Assembly: GCA_018873225.1 (NCBI GenBank)
Contig: JAEILZ010000010.1
Span: 124,001-188,000, forward strand
DNA length: 64,000 nt
Source of the DNA: [Phialemoniopsis] sp. UDSM-2020
Lineage: Eukaryota > Ascomycota > Sordariomycetes > Thyridiales > Thyridiaceae
Reading direction: 5' to 3'
The translations under genes were made by a program, and so were the position numbers. This document shows, in pieces, positions 1 through 11,168 of the stretch; within the stretch, counting starts at the first letter, position 1, and each line of letters starts with the position of its first letter. The notes under the pieces were generated by a model. The model was given only the letters and a program-made list of their open reading frames with translations. It ran no database searches and was not told the origin of the DNA.

Positions 1-432
1 ATCGGCTTCCTCGGTGCCAACTTCTTGTACTGCACGGAGGTAGCACCGATCCGCCTCCGCATGGCCATGTCTTCAATTTCGACGGCCAACCACTGGCTCT
101 GGTACGTTTGTTCATGACAGCTCCTTTCCGAATTCCCGCTAACCATTTTCTGTAGGAACTTTGTCGTCGTCATGGTCACTCCGGTAGCCATCAACACCAT
201 CGGCTGGCAGTTCTATATCGTGTTCGCCGTCATCGGTGCCTGTATCCCGCTCTCCGTCTACTTCCTCTTCCCCGAGACCATGGGCCGCAACCTAGAGGAG
301 ATAGACCTCGTCTTCCGGGAGTCGCCATCCATCCTAGCCACAGTGCGCTTCGCCAAGTCGCGGCCGGCTCTTACGGCAGAGGAGTACACCGAGAAGCATG
401 CCAAGAACACTGACGTCAATCACACCGAGTGA
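1..432 (+). CDS. MFS sugar transporter, C-terminal part (5' end outside window)
   Basis: Only the last two exons are present: 1-101 and 156-432, joined over a 54 bp GT-AG intron that splits a Trp codon. The protein enters the window inside a transmembrane segment (IGFLGANFLYCTEVAPIRLR), continues through two more hydrophobic stretches and ends in a hydrophilic cytoplasmic tail. The sequence PETMGRNLEEID matches the PETKGRSLEEID signature that follows the last helix of the sugar-porter family of the major facilitator superfamily, so the protein is an inner membrane hexose or polyol permease type transporter. Substrate cannot be told from this fragment. The partial state is a window edge effect, not a break in the gene. 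Confidence 0.9.
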
Positions 433-910
433 GATCAGTTCGTATTTTTCGGTCCTTGCAACGTCGAGGAGGCTGAGAAGAGAATCGTTCAAGTGATCAG
501 TCACATGAGTATACCTCTCACTCTATGCAAGGATGTCACTCTAGCCTATAGTTGAAGCCGGCTGCGTTCTGTCAACACAGCTTCTGAATGGAGTGTAGTA
601 GAAGAAGAGTGTTCTGCAGTTTGAAGACAACATGTATGTAGATGAAAGGGAAAGTAAGAACATTGAGATCAAGGGCTCATTGAATGATGGCTCATAACGT
701 CTGGGCTGGAAGTCATGAAACAAAACTTTAGGTGAAGAATTGTTGCAGAAAGGTTCCATCCGGGGCCACGCGAAATAAGTGTATATAATCCTGGTTTATA
801 TCTAGACGCTTAGTGTAGTCTTTACATCCATTGAACCCAGACCTCGCTTGAGTTTCCAAGTCACTACAACGTGGTTATGTTATTGTGCTCGTCTCCATAA
901 GCAAGACCTA
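433..910. other. Intergenic region between convergent transporter genes
   Basis: It holds the 3' ends of two tail-to-tail genes. Short open frames here lack splice sites, family motifs or good start contexts. I see no RNA gene or repeat. Confidence 0.5.
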
Positions 911-2486
911 TTATAGATGCCACCTGTAGTGCACACTCGCAGGTCCATCAGCCAACAGCTCCGTCGGGATGTCCTTGGCAGCGAGAGTTCTCCCTTCCTC
1001 TCTATCGCGCCTTTTGTTGTCGTACATCATCCATACACCGAGCAGAATCGTAGACACGCACCCAATAGCGCCAAAGATGGCAGTAGTGAGAAGTGCTGGC
1101 ATGTACTTAGGCGCATCTTTGTTCTGAAAGATGTTTGATCTACGAAACGTTAGCATAGCTCGATATCAGAGAGAAAAACACATTTGGCGGTGCTGCTACT
1201 TACGAGACAATCCCCATGAGATTCGCCACCGGAACACCCACAGTCGTCAGCGCCATACGCCGATTCTCGTTGGCGATGTTGTTGTTGTACCACACATCCA
1301 GAAGCACCGAGGGCGCCGACGTGCCCCAGGTCATCATGAAACAGGCATAGTACGCGACATGCAGCTGCGTATCGACATTGACGCACGCGTAGATGATGAA
1401 CCCCGTCAGCGTGAACGCGAAACCCAGAGCGACAAAGGGGAAGCGCAGGCGCGAGTAGTCGGACGCAAAGGATAGCAGCAGCAGCATGACGGCGCCCGTG
1501 ATGTTGGGCGCGACGGTGTACAGGTTCGTCTTGACCGTGTCGTACTTGAGGCGCTGGACGATGACGGGCAGGTACAGCGTGACGGACTGCAGGGGCACGC
1601 CGAGGCAGACCTCGATCAGCAGGATGGCCCAGGAGGTCGGGTGCTTGAAGATCTGGACGGCGTCGCGCAGGTCGAATTTCTGGTCGACGATGGACGACGA
1701 GTCGATCTGCAGGCGGTAGTGCGCCAGCGTCTTCTCCTCTGCGGTTAGGAACTTGGCCGTCGGGCCGCTGTAGGGGAGCCACCAAAAGGCGAAGAGCGAG
1801 ACGAGGATGGTGCCCGCGCCCTCGACGACGAAGAGGTACTTCCACGTAGCTAGGGCGCCGCCCTTGATCTGGAAGGTGCCGTACGAGAGCAGGCCGCTGA
1901 AGGCGCCGGCGATGCTCGACGCCGCGTAGAAGATAGCCAAGCGGCGGGCCAGCTCGTGGCGGCGGTAGATGGTGGTCTGGTAGTAGATGACGAGTGGGAA
2001 GAAGGCGCTCTCGGCCATGCCGACGAACCAGCGCAGCGCGAAGAGGCCGCTGAAGTTGCGCGCGGCGACGACGAGCAGCGTCATGGAGCCGAAGACGAAC
2101 ATCATAACAGGCAGGACACGGGCGGCGCCCCACTTCTTACCCAGGGCGCCGAGCACGGGCGCGAAGAGGACGTAGGGAATGAAGAAGACGGACAGCAGCA
2201 GGTTGTATTGGTTGCCCACGAGGCCGAGGTCTCGCTCCAGCCCGGCCGTCTTGGCGTTTCCGATGTTGCCCTTGTCGAGGGAGTTGAAGAGGTACATGAC
2301 GGCAAGCACGGGCAGGATGCGCAGGTCAAACTTCCACACCAGGCGGCGCTCGGCGGCCGGGTCGATCAAGGTCGGGGCGAGGACCGAGACGGCCTCGAGG
2401 GGAACGGGCCCATCTTCAGGGAGATTGATCTTTGTATCGGCAGGCAGCTCGGCCAGGGTTGGGTTGGGATCGGCGTGGCCAGCCAT
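911..2486 (-). CDS. MFS permease, anion:cation symporter (Dal5/allantoate-type) family
   Basis: Two exons (2486-1204 and 1139-911) around a 64 bp intron with GTAAGT donor and CGTAG acceptor give about 503 aa, the normal length of this family. A hydrophilic N-terminus of about 50 residues precedes DLRILPVLAVMYLFNSLDKGNIGNA. That D-x-x-x-LP...(L/F)xxLD(R/K)xNIGNA pattern is the first helix signature of the Dal5/TNA1/vitamin-H permease group. Further hydrophobic segments follow (RWFVGMAESAFFPLVIYY, SWAILLIEVCLGVPLQSVTL, and a last one in the second exon), then a charged tail. Family members import organic anions such as allantoate, nicotinate, biotin or pantothenate across the plasma membrane; the substrate here is unknown. 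The start is the first ATG in frame. Confidence 0.88.
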
Positions 2487-3212
2487 TTTGCTTGGCTACT
2501 ACTCGAAATTCAGCAAGACCCCTGTGAACGTGAGAAGTAGAAGTTGATGAACATACGAAGTCATATTTGGGGAGGGCGAGTTCACTTCTTTAAACCGTGG
2601 CACCACTACCACAAATCCCCCCAAAAGAGCCCGCGCTCGAGGCGCGGCATCGTTCCACAGATTAGGAGCAGATAAGTGAGTAAAAGCCGTACATTTGCTG
2701 TCGCTCGACCGGATCGTACTAGAGCATGCCCTTCTCGGTGACCCCGATTCGGGGACAGGAAGATGGCGGGGGGAACAAAGTTGTAGATATGGAGACAGAT
2801 AAGAGTTTCAGCAAGTCATTGCCAAAATGCTATCCTTTCTCATTGGATGATCTGGATCTGAGAGATAAGCCTTTGTTAGCTCCCCGTGATGGATGCTCCC
2901 CACATCCCTTGGTGCAAGACACATGTCAATTAAGTAATGGCTTGCTTTCAACACCTGAAGCACTTATAAGGAAATCATCCCATGGACTTTGATTTCTGTG
3001 GAGGTTTGTATTTATCATCCCTTCATGCAATCCCACGATCTATCCTCCTTCCATGAACTTCATGTGACAATTGGACATTCTGACAATTCCGACGAGTTCT
3101 ACGACCGATACAGGTTTTGAAAAAGCATAATTGGCATAATGAGGGGCCAAGAAATTTAACGAATACACAAAGTCTTCAAGAAATCTACATCTTATGCGTA
3201 GGAAAACCAACC
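2487..3212. other. Intergenic region upstream of the MFS permease
   Basis: This stretch holds the promoter of the minus-strand permease and the 3' flank of the FMO gene. An 88-codon plus-strand frame (2726-2992) has no recognisable domain and I do not call it. No RNA gene or repeat was seen. Confidence 0.45.
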
Positions 3213-5322
3213 TCACCATCGCGTGATACCCTCCTGAATGGCCTTGACCTGCAACGCGACGATCCGAGAGAAGTAGCGGCAGTAGGCAAAGTTGGTTCCC
3301 ATGTACCAGAAGCCTGGGTGTCCGGTTCGCCTCCAGATCGTTCGAACTTCACCCTCACGGTCAAATCCCCAGACGTCTTCCACTCGATCAGCAACGTGGT
3401 CACCGAAGATGACCCTCGTCTGCGTCCGCATGTTCTGGAAGCCAGTGGCAAACACGATCTCGTCAGCCCCCAACTGAGTGCCATCAGAGAAGAGAATGCC
3501 GTCAGGAACGATCTCCGAAATCTCGGCACCCTGCTTCAGCTTAATCTTGCCATCCACCACGAGCTGACTGGCACCCACGTCGACGTAATAGCCACCTCCA
3601 CGGTGCAGGTACTTCATCATGTAACCAGTGTCATCTACTCCACGGTCCAGTTGGAATCCGACCCGCTCCAGACCTGCATGGAGCTCGGCGTCGAACTTGC
3701 ACTGTAAGTCGCACACCTTCTTCTGCTGGGCTTTGAAAAGCTCCATCGGCATGCTCCAAGCCAAGAGATCCGCATCCTCTGTCGGCGGCCCGTCCTCCGT
3801 GTACATGCCTTTCACACCCACTGTGTTCCTGAACTTGGACGAAATTACGAGCGTTGAGCTTCGCTGGACCATGGTGACATCGTATCCTTGCTCGTAGAAG
3901 TCCTGGGCAATGTCGTGAGCTGAGTTGCTCGAGCCAACGACTACAGCCTTTTTGCCCTGGCCGTTCGGAGCGGCACATGCGAATTCGGTGCTGTGAGCCA
4001 TGTTCCCCTTGAAAGATTCCATGCCTTTGAATGTTGGCATGTTCTTCGGGCCTGCGTGGCCGGTGGCTTGGATGACGTGGGCCGGATGCACCGTGCGTGT
4101 CTCGGAGGTGCCGTCTTCTCGGGTTCGCTGCAAGACAACGGTCCATTCTTGCCTGGTCTCGTTCCATGTGCTGGAAACGACTCTTGTCCTGGTCCAGACG
4201 TTCAGCTCCAGGAGGGTCACATAAGCCTCGAAGAATTCCGCTAGCTTGTCCTTTGGTGTAAACTTGGGCCACTGGGCGGGGAACTTCAGGTATGGCATGT
4301 GGTTGAGACAGACTGGATCGTGAAGAACCAGATGGCGGTATCGTCGTCTCCAGTTGTCCCCCACGCGATCTTCGCAGTCGATGACTAAAGTATCGACATT
4401 GAGTGCCTTGAGTCTTGCGGCCGTTGTAAGCCCGCTTTGGCCAGCCCCTGTGAAGAGAATAATTAGCTTCGTTCCATCTAGTCGCTCGAGGCACAGGCCA
4501 CAGCCACCACTTACCAACGATAAGCACGGCAGGCTCTCGCTCCTGGAAATCGATGTCGGCCTGTCGCCTGTCTTGCCAGTTTCGTCGACCGACCTTCTCT
4601 CCGTGCACGGCGCCGAGAGGTCGACGGTCGTTGAGGAGCTCCTCGTGACCATGCAGCTGCTCGAGAGTCGTGAACAGCGTAAAGAACTTCCACTGGCCAT
4701 TGACCTCGGCCAACTTGGCGACACCTCGGCCGGAACCAGCCTTCGTCGCCACCTTGACAAAGAACTCGATCCCCGCAGCGCTCGAGGCCGGGCCATAAAT
4801 CCCATCAATTGGACCGTGTTTCGGAGCTCGGAGGGTTGTCGAGGTGTCTAGCTCGATCAATACAGAGTCTAGATCAGGGCTGTCGGCGACGAAGTGGGAT
4901 ATTTTTAAAGGCCCCTTCAGTGTTCGTAGATCCCAGGAGAGACATAAATGGTCGCGCCAGTAGCTGTTCTCATGGAAAAGAAGTGCTATCGCTGAAGCGT
5001 CTCCATATTTCAGTGCCTTATTCAAACGCTCCACCAGCTGGGACGCGACCACCTGAGGATCAGGGAATGACCAAGATAAGGGTGGGAAAACACCGATGGG
5101 TATCTTGTAGGAGCCTGGTACGATTCTGTCCTTCGATGGGATAGTGTCTAGTGGCTTTTCGACGGCGGCTACTTTGCCATTGGTGAGACCGAGGTGATCC
5201 TGGTTCTTGGATTGGATAGCCTCTGCGTGAGCGGGCTGAAGTTCGACTGCAGACGGCATGACTGTCTCGTTATCTTGGTGCAAGGCTAAGATAGAAGATA
5301 AAACTGAGGTTTCCAAAGACAT
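3213..5322 (-). CDS. FAD-dependent monooxygenase with N-terminal NTF2-like domain
   Basis: Two exons (5322-4515 and 4447-3213), with the 67 bp intron falling inside the dinucleotide-binding motif, give about 680 aa. Residues around 95-215 resemble an NTF2/SnoaL-like fold (LNKALKYGDASAIALLFHEN). The FAD site GAGQSG starts at about residue 270, a second Rossmann motif VVGSSNSAHDIA lies near 440, and the FATGF motif typical of flavin monooxygenases and Baeyer-Villiger enzymes follows near the C-terminus. This domain order is common in Pezizomycotina FMO-like proteins of the CzcO/YUC-type group. The enzyme should use NADPH, FAD and O2 to oxygenate a small organic substrate, in the cytosol. An upstream in-frame TTG is not used; the first ATG is at 5322. 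It is divergent from an MFS permease with palindromic CGG elements between them, suggesting shared control. Confidence 0.88.
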
Positions 5323-5625
5323 AGCCAAGGACAAGATGGAGACGGGTCCTTTTTCTTATAGCCTGGTGGGTGGTGGCATGTTGATGTGTAGAGCCAAGAG
5401 CTGTCTTCAGAGTTCACCGTCAAAGCCGTGTAGATGTTCGGAACTCTGATTTCCATGCAGCACGAGACCTCGCGACTTGAGATATCCGCATTGTCCATGT
5501 TCAAGGACTACACCGGATCTCGGGTATTATGCTGTCACTTTGCTGAGGCTCGCGACGGGTTATCGGCAAAGCAAGGTCCGTAAGAGCCACGTTCAGATGA
5601 CGCCAAATCCAAGCTAATTTAGGTT

Positions 5626-5644
5626 CGGACTTACAACATGTCCG
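5626..5644. promoter_or_regulatory. Inverted repeat CGGAC-N9-GTCCG, candidate Zn2Cys6 site
   Basis: CGGAC at 5626-5630 is mirrored by GTCCG at 5640-5644. Zn2Cys6 dimers typically bind inverted CGG triplets with a fixed spacer. The right half ACATGTCCGC recurs at the hydrolase promoter near 9450. Binding is inferred, not shown. Confidence 0.4.
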
Positions 5645-5678
5645 CTAATTATTTCGCTAAATGCGCACGTTCGTGATG

Positions 5679-5688
5679 TCCGTACGGA
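5679..5688. promoter_or_regulatory. Perfect palindrome TCCGTACGGA
   Basis: A ten-base perfect palindrome with everted CCG/CGG triplets, 35 bp from the inverted repeat at 5626-5644 and in the same divergent promoter. It could be a second regulator half-site pair. Confidence 0.35.
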
Positions 5689-5997
5689 AGAACAGGGCCA
5701 TCAAGACTTCGTGACCACAGATATGTGTGCCCTGGCAGTGAGCATCGACTCCTCCGCCCTCTGTCTCCGGTCTGGTCAGACCCCCGGTCACAGACCCACG
5801 TCCGGCATTGCACATTGCCATCTTCTCCTACCCCAGCACAGGAGGCTCAAAATACAAAATCTCTCCCATACCCCAACATCCCCATACCCCAGACTTTATG
5901 ATCCAACCCAATAGATCTGGTATTCACCGGCACTGCCAAGTCTTTGACCAGTCAATTCGTCTTTTTCACTTCGTTGACCCCTCCCAAGTCTTGCGAC

Positions 5998-7734
5998 ATG
6001 GCAAGTGTCAAGACACCGACAACCCCAGAGAAGCCGGAGGGTGTTCACGATGAATATGAAACATCTAGTCACCAAGTCGCCAGCGGAGACGAGTCACTAC
6101 CTGCAATGGACGCTGCGCATCATGACAAAGTTCTGACGCGGAAGCTACTCTTCAAACTCGATGCAAGGTATGTACTTGTGGCTTCCTCTCCCCTTGAGAT
6201 CTCTTGGAACTAAAACATTTGATGAAGAATTGTCCCAACCCTTGGCGTCCTGTTTCTTTGCTCCTTCTTCGACCGAACCAACGTCGGCAATGCCAAGATC
6301 CTGGGCCTAGAGAAGGACCTTGGGCTATCCAACGGTCAATATGCCAACGGACTCGCCATCTTCTTTGCCTTTTACATCGCGGCCGAGTTGCCTAGCAACT
6401 TGATTCTCAAGAAGGCTAGTCCGAGGGTCTGGCTTGCCTTTCTCACCGCTGCCTGGGGCGTGGCCGGCATGTGTCTGGGCTTTGTTCGAAACTATGCCAC
6501 TTTCCTCATAGTCCGAGCAATCTTAGGACTCTTCGAAGGAGGTCTCGTGCCAGGTGTGTTACACTTCAAGTCGACAAAGCCTTCGTGATCCCTAATCAAG
6601 TTGCAGGCATGGTCCTCTATCTCTCTGGAATCTACACGCGAGGAGAACTGGCCCTCCGGGTTGGTCTCTTCTACGTCAGTGCATCCCTCGCCGGGGCTTT
6701 CGGGGGTCTCCTCGCTCGGGGCCTCTCCGCCATTCCCCTCACGCCTCCCGTCATCGATGCCGGCTGGCGTTGGATCATGATCGTCGAAGGCCTCATTACA
6801 GTTGTTGCCGGTGTTGCCGGATATTTCTTCCTCCCCAATAGCGTCACGAGTGCCTCATTCTTAACGCCCGAGGAGCGCCGACATGGGGAGATGAGACTCC
6901 GGAATGACACTGTCGGGCACCTGGCCCACGGTCAAGAAGGCGAAACAACGGACAAGTTCCACTGGTCCGAGATTCGCCGCGGTGTGCTCGACGTCCAAGC
7001 CTTTCTGACAGCCACCGCGTACTTTGCCATCCTCTCCGGCCTGTACTCTTTCGGCCTCTTCATTCCTTCCATCATCAACGGCTTAGGGTACACGGCCAAT
7101 GAGGCTCAGCTCTGGTCGGTCATCCCCTACGCCGTAGCCTCCGTGCTCACCGTGAGCGTTGCATTTGTGTCGGACCGTCTCAAAGTCCGAGGCATCATCA
7201 TGCTCGTCACGCTTCCTCTGGCCATTATCGGGTATGCTGTCATCGCCAATACTAAGGACAATCACGTCAAGTTTGGCATGACCTTCCTTATGGCTACGGG
7301 GCTCTATGCTAGTGTCCCACCCATCCTAGTGTGGTGTTCAAACAACTCGGCTGGTCACTTCAAGCGAGCCGCAGCCTTGGGCTTGCAGCTGATGATTGCC
7401 AACTGTGGTGGCTTCGTCTGTGGTAAGTCGTGCAGCAAAGTGTCAGTGCCAGACGTCAATAGCTGAGATTCAAACAGCCTTCATCTATCCTTCGACCGAA
7501 GGTCCACAATACCACAAGTCGCACACCATTGTTCTCGGATTGCTGGTGTATGCTTGGTTTGCGTGAGTAGCTGCGATGCACGTCAAAATAAACACAACGG
7601 CTGACAAAGTGAGCAGAATCCTGTTGAACGTGCTATACTGTGCCAAAGTCAACCGCGACAAGGCGCAGGGCAAGTACAATAAATACATCGGTTACGGGGA
7701 CGATCGAGATCCTGAGTTCAAGATGGTCTTGTAA
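5998..7734 (+). CDS. MFS permease, anion:cation symporter (TNA1-like) family
   Basis: Five exons (5998-6167, 6228-6553, 6607-7422, 7478-7562, 7617-7734) with short GT-AG introns encode 504 aa. After a hydrophilic N-terminus of about 55 residues comes PTLGVLFLCSFFDRTNVGNA, the first-helix signature of the nicotinate/allantoate permease group. ILGLFEGGLVPGMVLYLSG matches the family motif around helices 4-5, with the second intron falling inside it, and WCSNNSAGHFKRAAALGLQL matches the conserved cytoplasmic loop before helix 11. The protein should import an organic acid or vitamin-like compound at the plasma membrane; substrate unknown. It is divergent from the FMO gene and may supply or export its substrate. 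Confidence 0.9.
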
Positions 7735-8224
7735 AATGTATTGTGAGATGACAAGTTACACTCTCCTTAAGAGTCTTGGGTCCTCTGTCAAGCTTGGCTA
7801 CTGGGGTTCAACGGCTGGAATATGATTACAACCCTAAGTTGGGGTAGCGAGACACCCTGTAATAGAGACTAGTCTTTTTCCGTGCTGCAGATGAAATGCC
7901 AGAGTCTCTGAGCTAGCTAATGTCGTGCACTGTGATATGCGAAGCGCTGGGACCTCTCAAGCCAGCAGCAACCCCTTGGTAAAAGCCAGTAGCGACTAGT
8001 GGCTTTGCAGATACTCAAGGGTCACTGGATTGGTCGAGGCAATCCGCTTTACTTATTAAGGCGCTCGCCAGAGCGAACATTGATATAACGGCCGATCGTT
8101 AGAATCATGTAGAGGTAGTTGACAATGCAAGTACATGGTGATTTGCGCGGATTGTGTTATCAGGTAAGAGGGCTCAATGAATATACGATAAGTATTCCGA
8201 GCCGTCAACTATTCCAGGTCTAAT
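7735..8224. other. Intergenic region between convergent genes
   Basis: 3' flanks of the permease and the hydrolase. No coding frame, RNA gene or repeat is supported. Confidence 0.5.
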
Positions 8225-9122
8225 CTATAGATACTTGGCTAACCACCAGAGGAAAAGTTGATAACCTCTTTCGTACTCCCCTCGTTGTCGATTTTGATCG
8301 AGCTTTCCTCTGTGGTAATGATTCGATCAGCAAAAAGGTACAGTCACTTCGAGCTCAGCGCGTAGGAGGACTAATGAGACATACCTTGCCGACATCCAGC
8401 CATGGTTCTCATCGAATCTTTCAAAGAATCTAGGACCTCTCAGGTTCGCGCAATAGCTTCCAGTAATTGTCTCATCCTCCCCGTTTGATATCAACATCAT
8501 TGTCGGAACTGTGATTGTCTTCGCCTCCTCCGGATCCAGTCTCGACGGCGATGTGAGTACCAGCACATCGAAGAGCTTCTGACTGCTATGGCCCGCGCTG
8601 AGGCTGACGCCCTTGGTACCCCAGCAAAAGCCGGCTCCAGCCCACCTCTGTACATGTGCATATTTGGAGTCGGATATTATCGCTGCGGCTGTTGTGTGAA
8701 TGTCTGCCATCATCTTCTGCGAGGTGACTATCTTCAGCAGGTCTTGGAGGCCCTTCTGATCGGCACCGGGCAGAAACCACTCGAGCTTTGCACCCTGATC
8801 AGAGCCGATGAAGTCGGGGACGAAGACAAGGTACGGCTCGCTTCCTTTGGTCGCAAGTATATCTGCACCTTGATAGGTTTGAGGAGAGTATCCAAAGAGA
8901 TCGTAGACCTGCACAATTGCCTTTTTGGCATTAGGAGAGCCGGTGACATCTATGTGCAGCTGTTAGGAAAGTGCGCAATGGCCGAGCTATCGCGCCAGGT
9001 GGGAAGAGGAATCACCTACACGTTTTGAAGCCATTAATCTCGGTCCACGAGCCCTTGGGCGTGTATTCGCCGACGACGGCAGCTGGCGTAGTACAGCATG
9101 CTGAAGAGTACTGGTTCGCCAT
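8225..9122 (-). CDS. Dienelactone hydrolase family protein
   Basis: Three exons (9122-9020, 8949-8385, 8309-8225) give 250 aa, the usual size. The start MANQYSSACCTTP and the splice that yields GFKTYVTGSPNAKKAIV match the N-terminus of fungal dienelactone-hydrolase-like proteins. The alpha/beta-hydrolase triad of this family (Cys-Asp-His instead of Ser-Asp-His) is visible as Cys143 in GFCWG, Asp193 in NGEDE and His217 in ENHGW. Bacterial relatives open dienelactones in chlorocatechol degradation; fungal paralogs are often found in small catabolic clusters for aromatic or lactone compounds. The gene lies between an FMO/permease pair and a Zn2Cys6 regulator, and CGG inverted repeats precede it. 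The exact substrate is unknown. Confidence 0.9.
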
Positions 9123-9287
9123 GTTTTGCTGTGCTGTCTGTTGCCGTCCTGTCTGTTGGACTCCTTTTCGATATTGACCGAGTAGGTACTGGGTGATATC
9201 TTCAAAGAGGGCGCTATTGGATGCTCTCAGTGAGGTCATATTAATATCCGAACGAATGATCTCGAGAGTCGAGGACCCGCTGGTATA

Positions 9288-9305
9288 CGGACCTTTCGAT
9301 ATCCG
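9288..9305. promoter_or_regulatory. CGG-N12-CCG inverted triplets
   Basis: CGGA at 9288 is mirrored by TCCG ending at 9305, in the DNA upstream of the hydrolase. Fits a Zn2Cys6-type site, but such sites also occur by chance. Confidence 0.25.
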
Positions 9306-9433
9306 GCTTGTGAAGCTGGGGTGCGGGGTCCCTAACCAAAGCGGCTAGAAGCCCCCAAGTTCTTATGATCCTTGGTGTCTCGACTAGAACGGAACTGAGA
9401 AGTCCGAAAGAAAAGTGGACCATCCATTTGTTA

Positions 9434-9457
9434 CGGACATGGATCTTTACATGTCCG
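9434..9457. promoter_or_regulatory. Inverted repeat CGGACAT-N10-ATGTCCG
   Basis: Seven-base perfect arms (9434-9440 and 9451-9457). The arm ACATGTCCGC is identical to the right arm of the element at 5626-5644 in the FMO/permease promoter, although the spacer is longer. Shared arms at two promoters suggest one regulator, possibly the Zn2Cys6 protein encoded at 11.2 kb; this is inference. Confidence 0.4.
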
Positions 9458-9676
9458 CATAACAACATGACCACCCGCAACTACCACGAATACCAACCTC
9501 GAGAGGTCTGTCTAGTTCTTTGTTTTCCGGTATTTTCTGCATACCATGTGTCATTTCTTTGCCGCTCATCCATATTTGTGGGGCTGAAACCTACTGGATG
9601 GTCCTTTGCCCGCTGTATCACTGTTACTGTGGTACCCCTTGTCGTCCCAAGCTTGCATATTCGACGACATACTTCG

Positions 9677-10507
9677 ATGGCTCCCATACATACCGCCACG
9701 ACTCAACCTATGTTCAGAGCCTCACAATGGAATAGGTGGACGATGTCTGGGGCCAGCTCCTCCTCGAGGCTTCTTTGCCGCCATTCGTGGCTGTCGATCA
9801 CATGCAGTCGGAGGACAATGCCTCGACAGTCCGAACCCCCTCGCCGCTGCCTGTCCACCAGAAAATCGCGTCCCAAGACGATACCGCCGGAGTCGGAGAC
9901 TAGACCATCACCATCTCAAAGCCGAAACCGTTCATCTGCTTCAAGGTGCATCGGTTGGTACTCCCGCCAACAGCGTGGCCGGCCCTACATCACAGAACTG
10001 TGTAGTATGACTGTGATCTACTTTGTAGGCGATCTTGCTGCACAAGCCCTCGGCGGGGATGGTTACGACACCCAGCGAACGCTGCGCAGTATCACGATTG
10101 GTGCAGTGGTTGCGATACCCAGTCTCAAATGGTTCTCCTTCCTCGGCCGGCACTTCAACTACTCTTCCACAATAGCCACGATATGCTCCAAAGTAGCGGT
10201 GCACCAGCTGGTTTACACGTCTTTATTCAATGTATACTTCTTTGCCTTTCATGCGATTCTCTCTGGGATGGACGTTGCTGGCATCGTTGAACGTGTCAAG
10301 AGTTGCGTTTCTAGAAGCCTACCACGATCCTTTCTATACTGGCCCTTCATCATGACGTTCAACTTCGCCTACGTTCAGCCGCAGTCTCGTTCGATAGTCA
10401 CAGCCATCTTTGCAGTGTTCTGGCAGGCGTACATGAGCTGGTTAAATGCCCAGGCTCAAAAGAACGAGAATGGTCTTTCACCAATATCCCACCTATCGGA
10501 ATCATAG
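9677..10507 (+). CDS. Mpv17/PMP22-family membrane protein, 5' end uncertain
   Basis: The supported part is about 185 codons from GGT at 9953 to the stop. It reads GWYSRQQRGRPYITEL, then hydrophobic segments, then RTLRSITIGAVVAIPSLKWF, FNVYFFAFHAILSG and a closing tract with WPFIMTFNFAYVQPQSRS and FWQAYMSWLN. This is the fungal version of the Mpv17/PMP22 fold, a small four-helix protein of mitochondrial inner or peroxisomal membranes thought to form channels. Upstream, the same frame (first ATG at 9677) is rich in Ser, Arg and Pro and looks non-coding. Better coding character (VDDVWGQLLLEASLPPF, SEDNASTVRTPSP) sits in another frame bounded by TAG codons at 9733 and 9901. I found no intron that joins the two. 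The N-terminus is therefore either mis-modelled or decayed. Confidence 0.6.
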   Translation: MAPIHTATTQPMFRASQWNRWTMSGASSSSRLLCRHSWLSITCSRRTMPRQSEPPRRCLSTRKSRPKTIPPESETRPSPSQSRNRSSASRCIGWYSRQQRGRPYITELCSMTVIYFVGDLAAQALGGDGYDTQRTLRSITIGAVVAIPSLKWFSFLGRHFNYSSTIATICSKVAVHQLVYTSLFNVYFFAFHAILSGMDVAGIVERVKSCVSRSLPRSFLYWPFIMTFNFAYVQPQSRSIVTAIFAVFWQAYMSWLNAQAQKNENGLSPISHLSES

Positions 10508-11168
10508 CACAGTGGTCTAAAGATATTAAATTTGTGCCCAACAGGCTATGGGACTGCCGTAGGAAACAAGCTGTTGCAGTCTCTATACACACACTTGAAG
10601 CGCCTTGCAAAGACTTGAATAGACTACTTTTCTCTCTTCAAACCCTTGTCTGTCTCTGAACGTCGAGTTGCTCGGCTAAGGCGGTTCCTGAGTGACATGA
10701 AACCACTAACTTTGAGAGCGACAGGTCGAACAAACTATGTAACAACCTTTGCTTCTCGTGACCTTTGAGGGATTTAATGAGGACTAGCTGCCTACCAAAG
10801 TAAACAGGAGGCACTGAGGAGGGACAAGACCGTTTCTGATACTTGTGGCATCTGCAAATCTGGGGAGGTTTCTCGATTTCTGGGGTACTCCAAGTACTCC
10901 AACTAACACATGGCGTGATTGGTTGACAGGGACACGCTTGCACTCGTAAAAAGCGGGGCATTTTGAGGGCCACCAATCCGTGTTTTGTACTTAGTTCAAG
11001 CTAGGCCCCGTTTCTCTGCCTCCACGACACACATTCCAACTCTTCGGTGACGGCAGCCGTCAATCAATCATGGTACCAACTGGCTGGGTGCTTAGGCCAT
11101 ACAGTTCTGGATTCCGTATCGGCAAAGCCAGGGTGTGGCAGCCACATGAAGCCTGAAGCCAGCGAAAC
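10508..11168. other. Intergenic region upstream of a Zn2Cys6 regulator
   Basis: Promoter side of the regulator gene. A 112-codon minus-strand frame is present but has no family signature. No RNA gene or repeat was seen. Confidence 0.45.

Larger units (their letters stand above)
5323..5997. promoter_or_regulatory. Divergent promoter between FMO and MFS permease
   Basis: This 675 bp spacer separates two divergent genes and contains two CGG-based palindromes listed separately, and no convincing coding frame. A pyrimidine-rich stretch with short CATACCCC-type repeats lies at about 5855-5900, before the permease start. Confidence 0.5.
9123..9676. promoter_or_regulatory. Divergent promoter region of the hydrolase gene
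   Basis: Upstream DNA of the hydrolase on one side and the Mpv17-type gene on the other. It contains several CGGA/TCCG half-sites, including the inverted repeats at 9288-9305 and 9434-9457. An open frame runs through part of it but has no conserved sequence. Confidence 0.45.

Noticed and set aside
2726..2992. 88-codon plus-strand frame
   Set aside because: No motif, no conserved pattern, and it lies in the promoter region of the permease.
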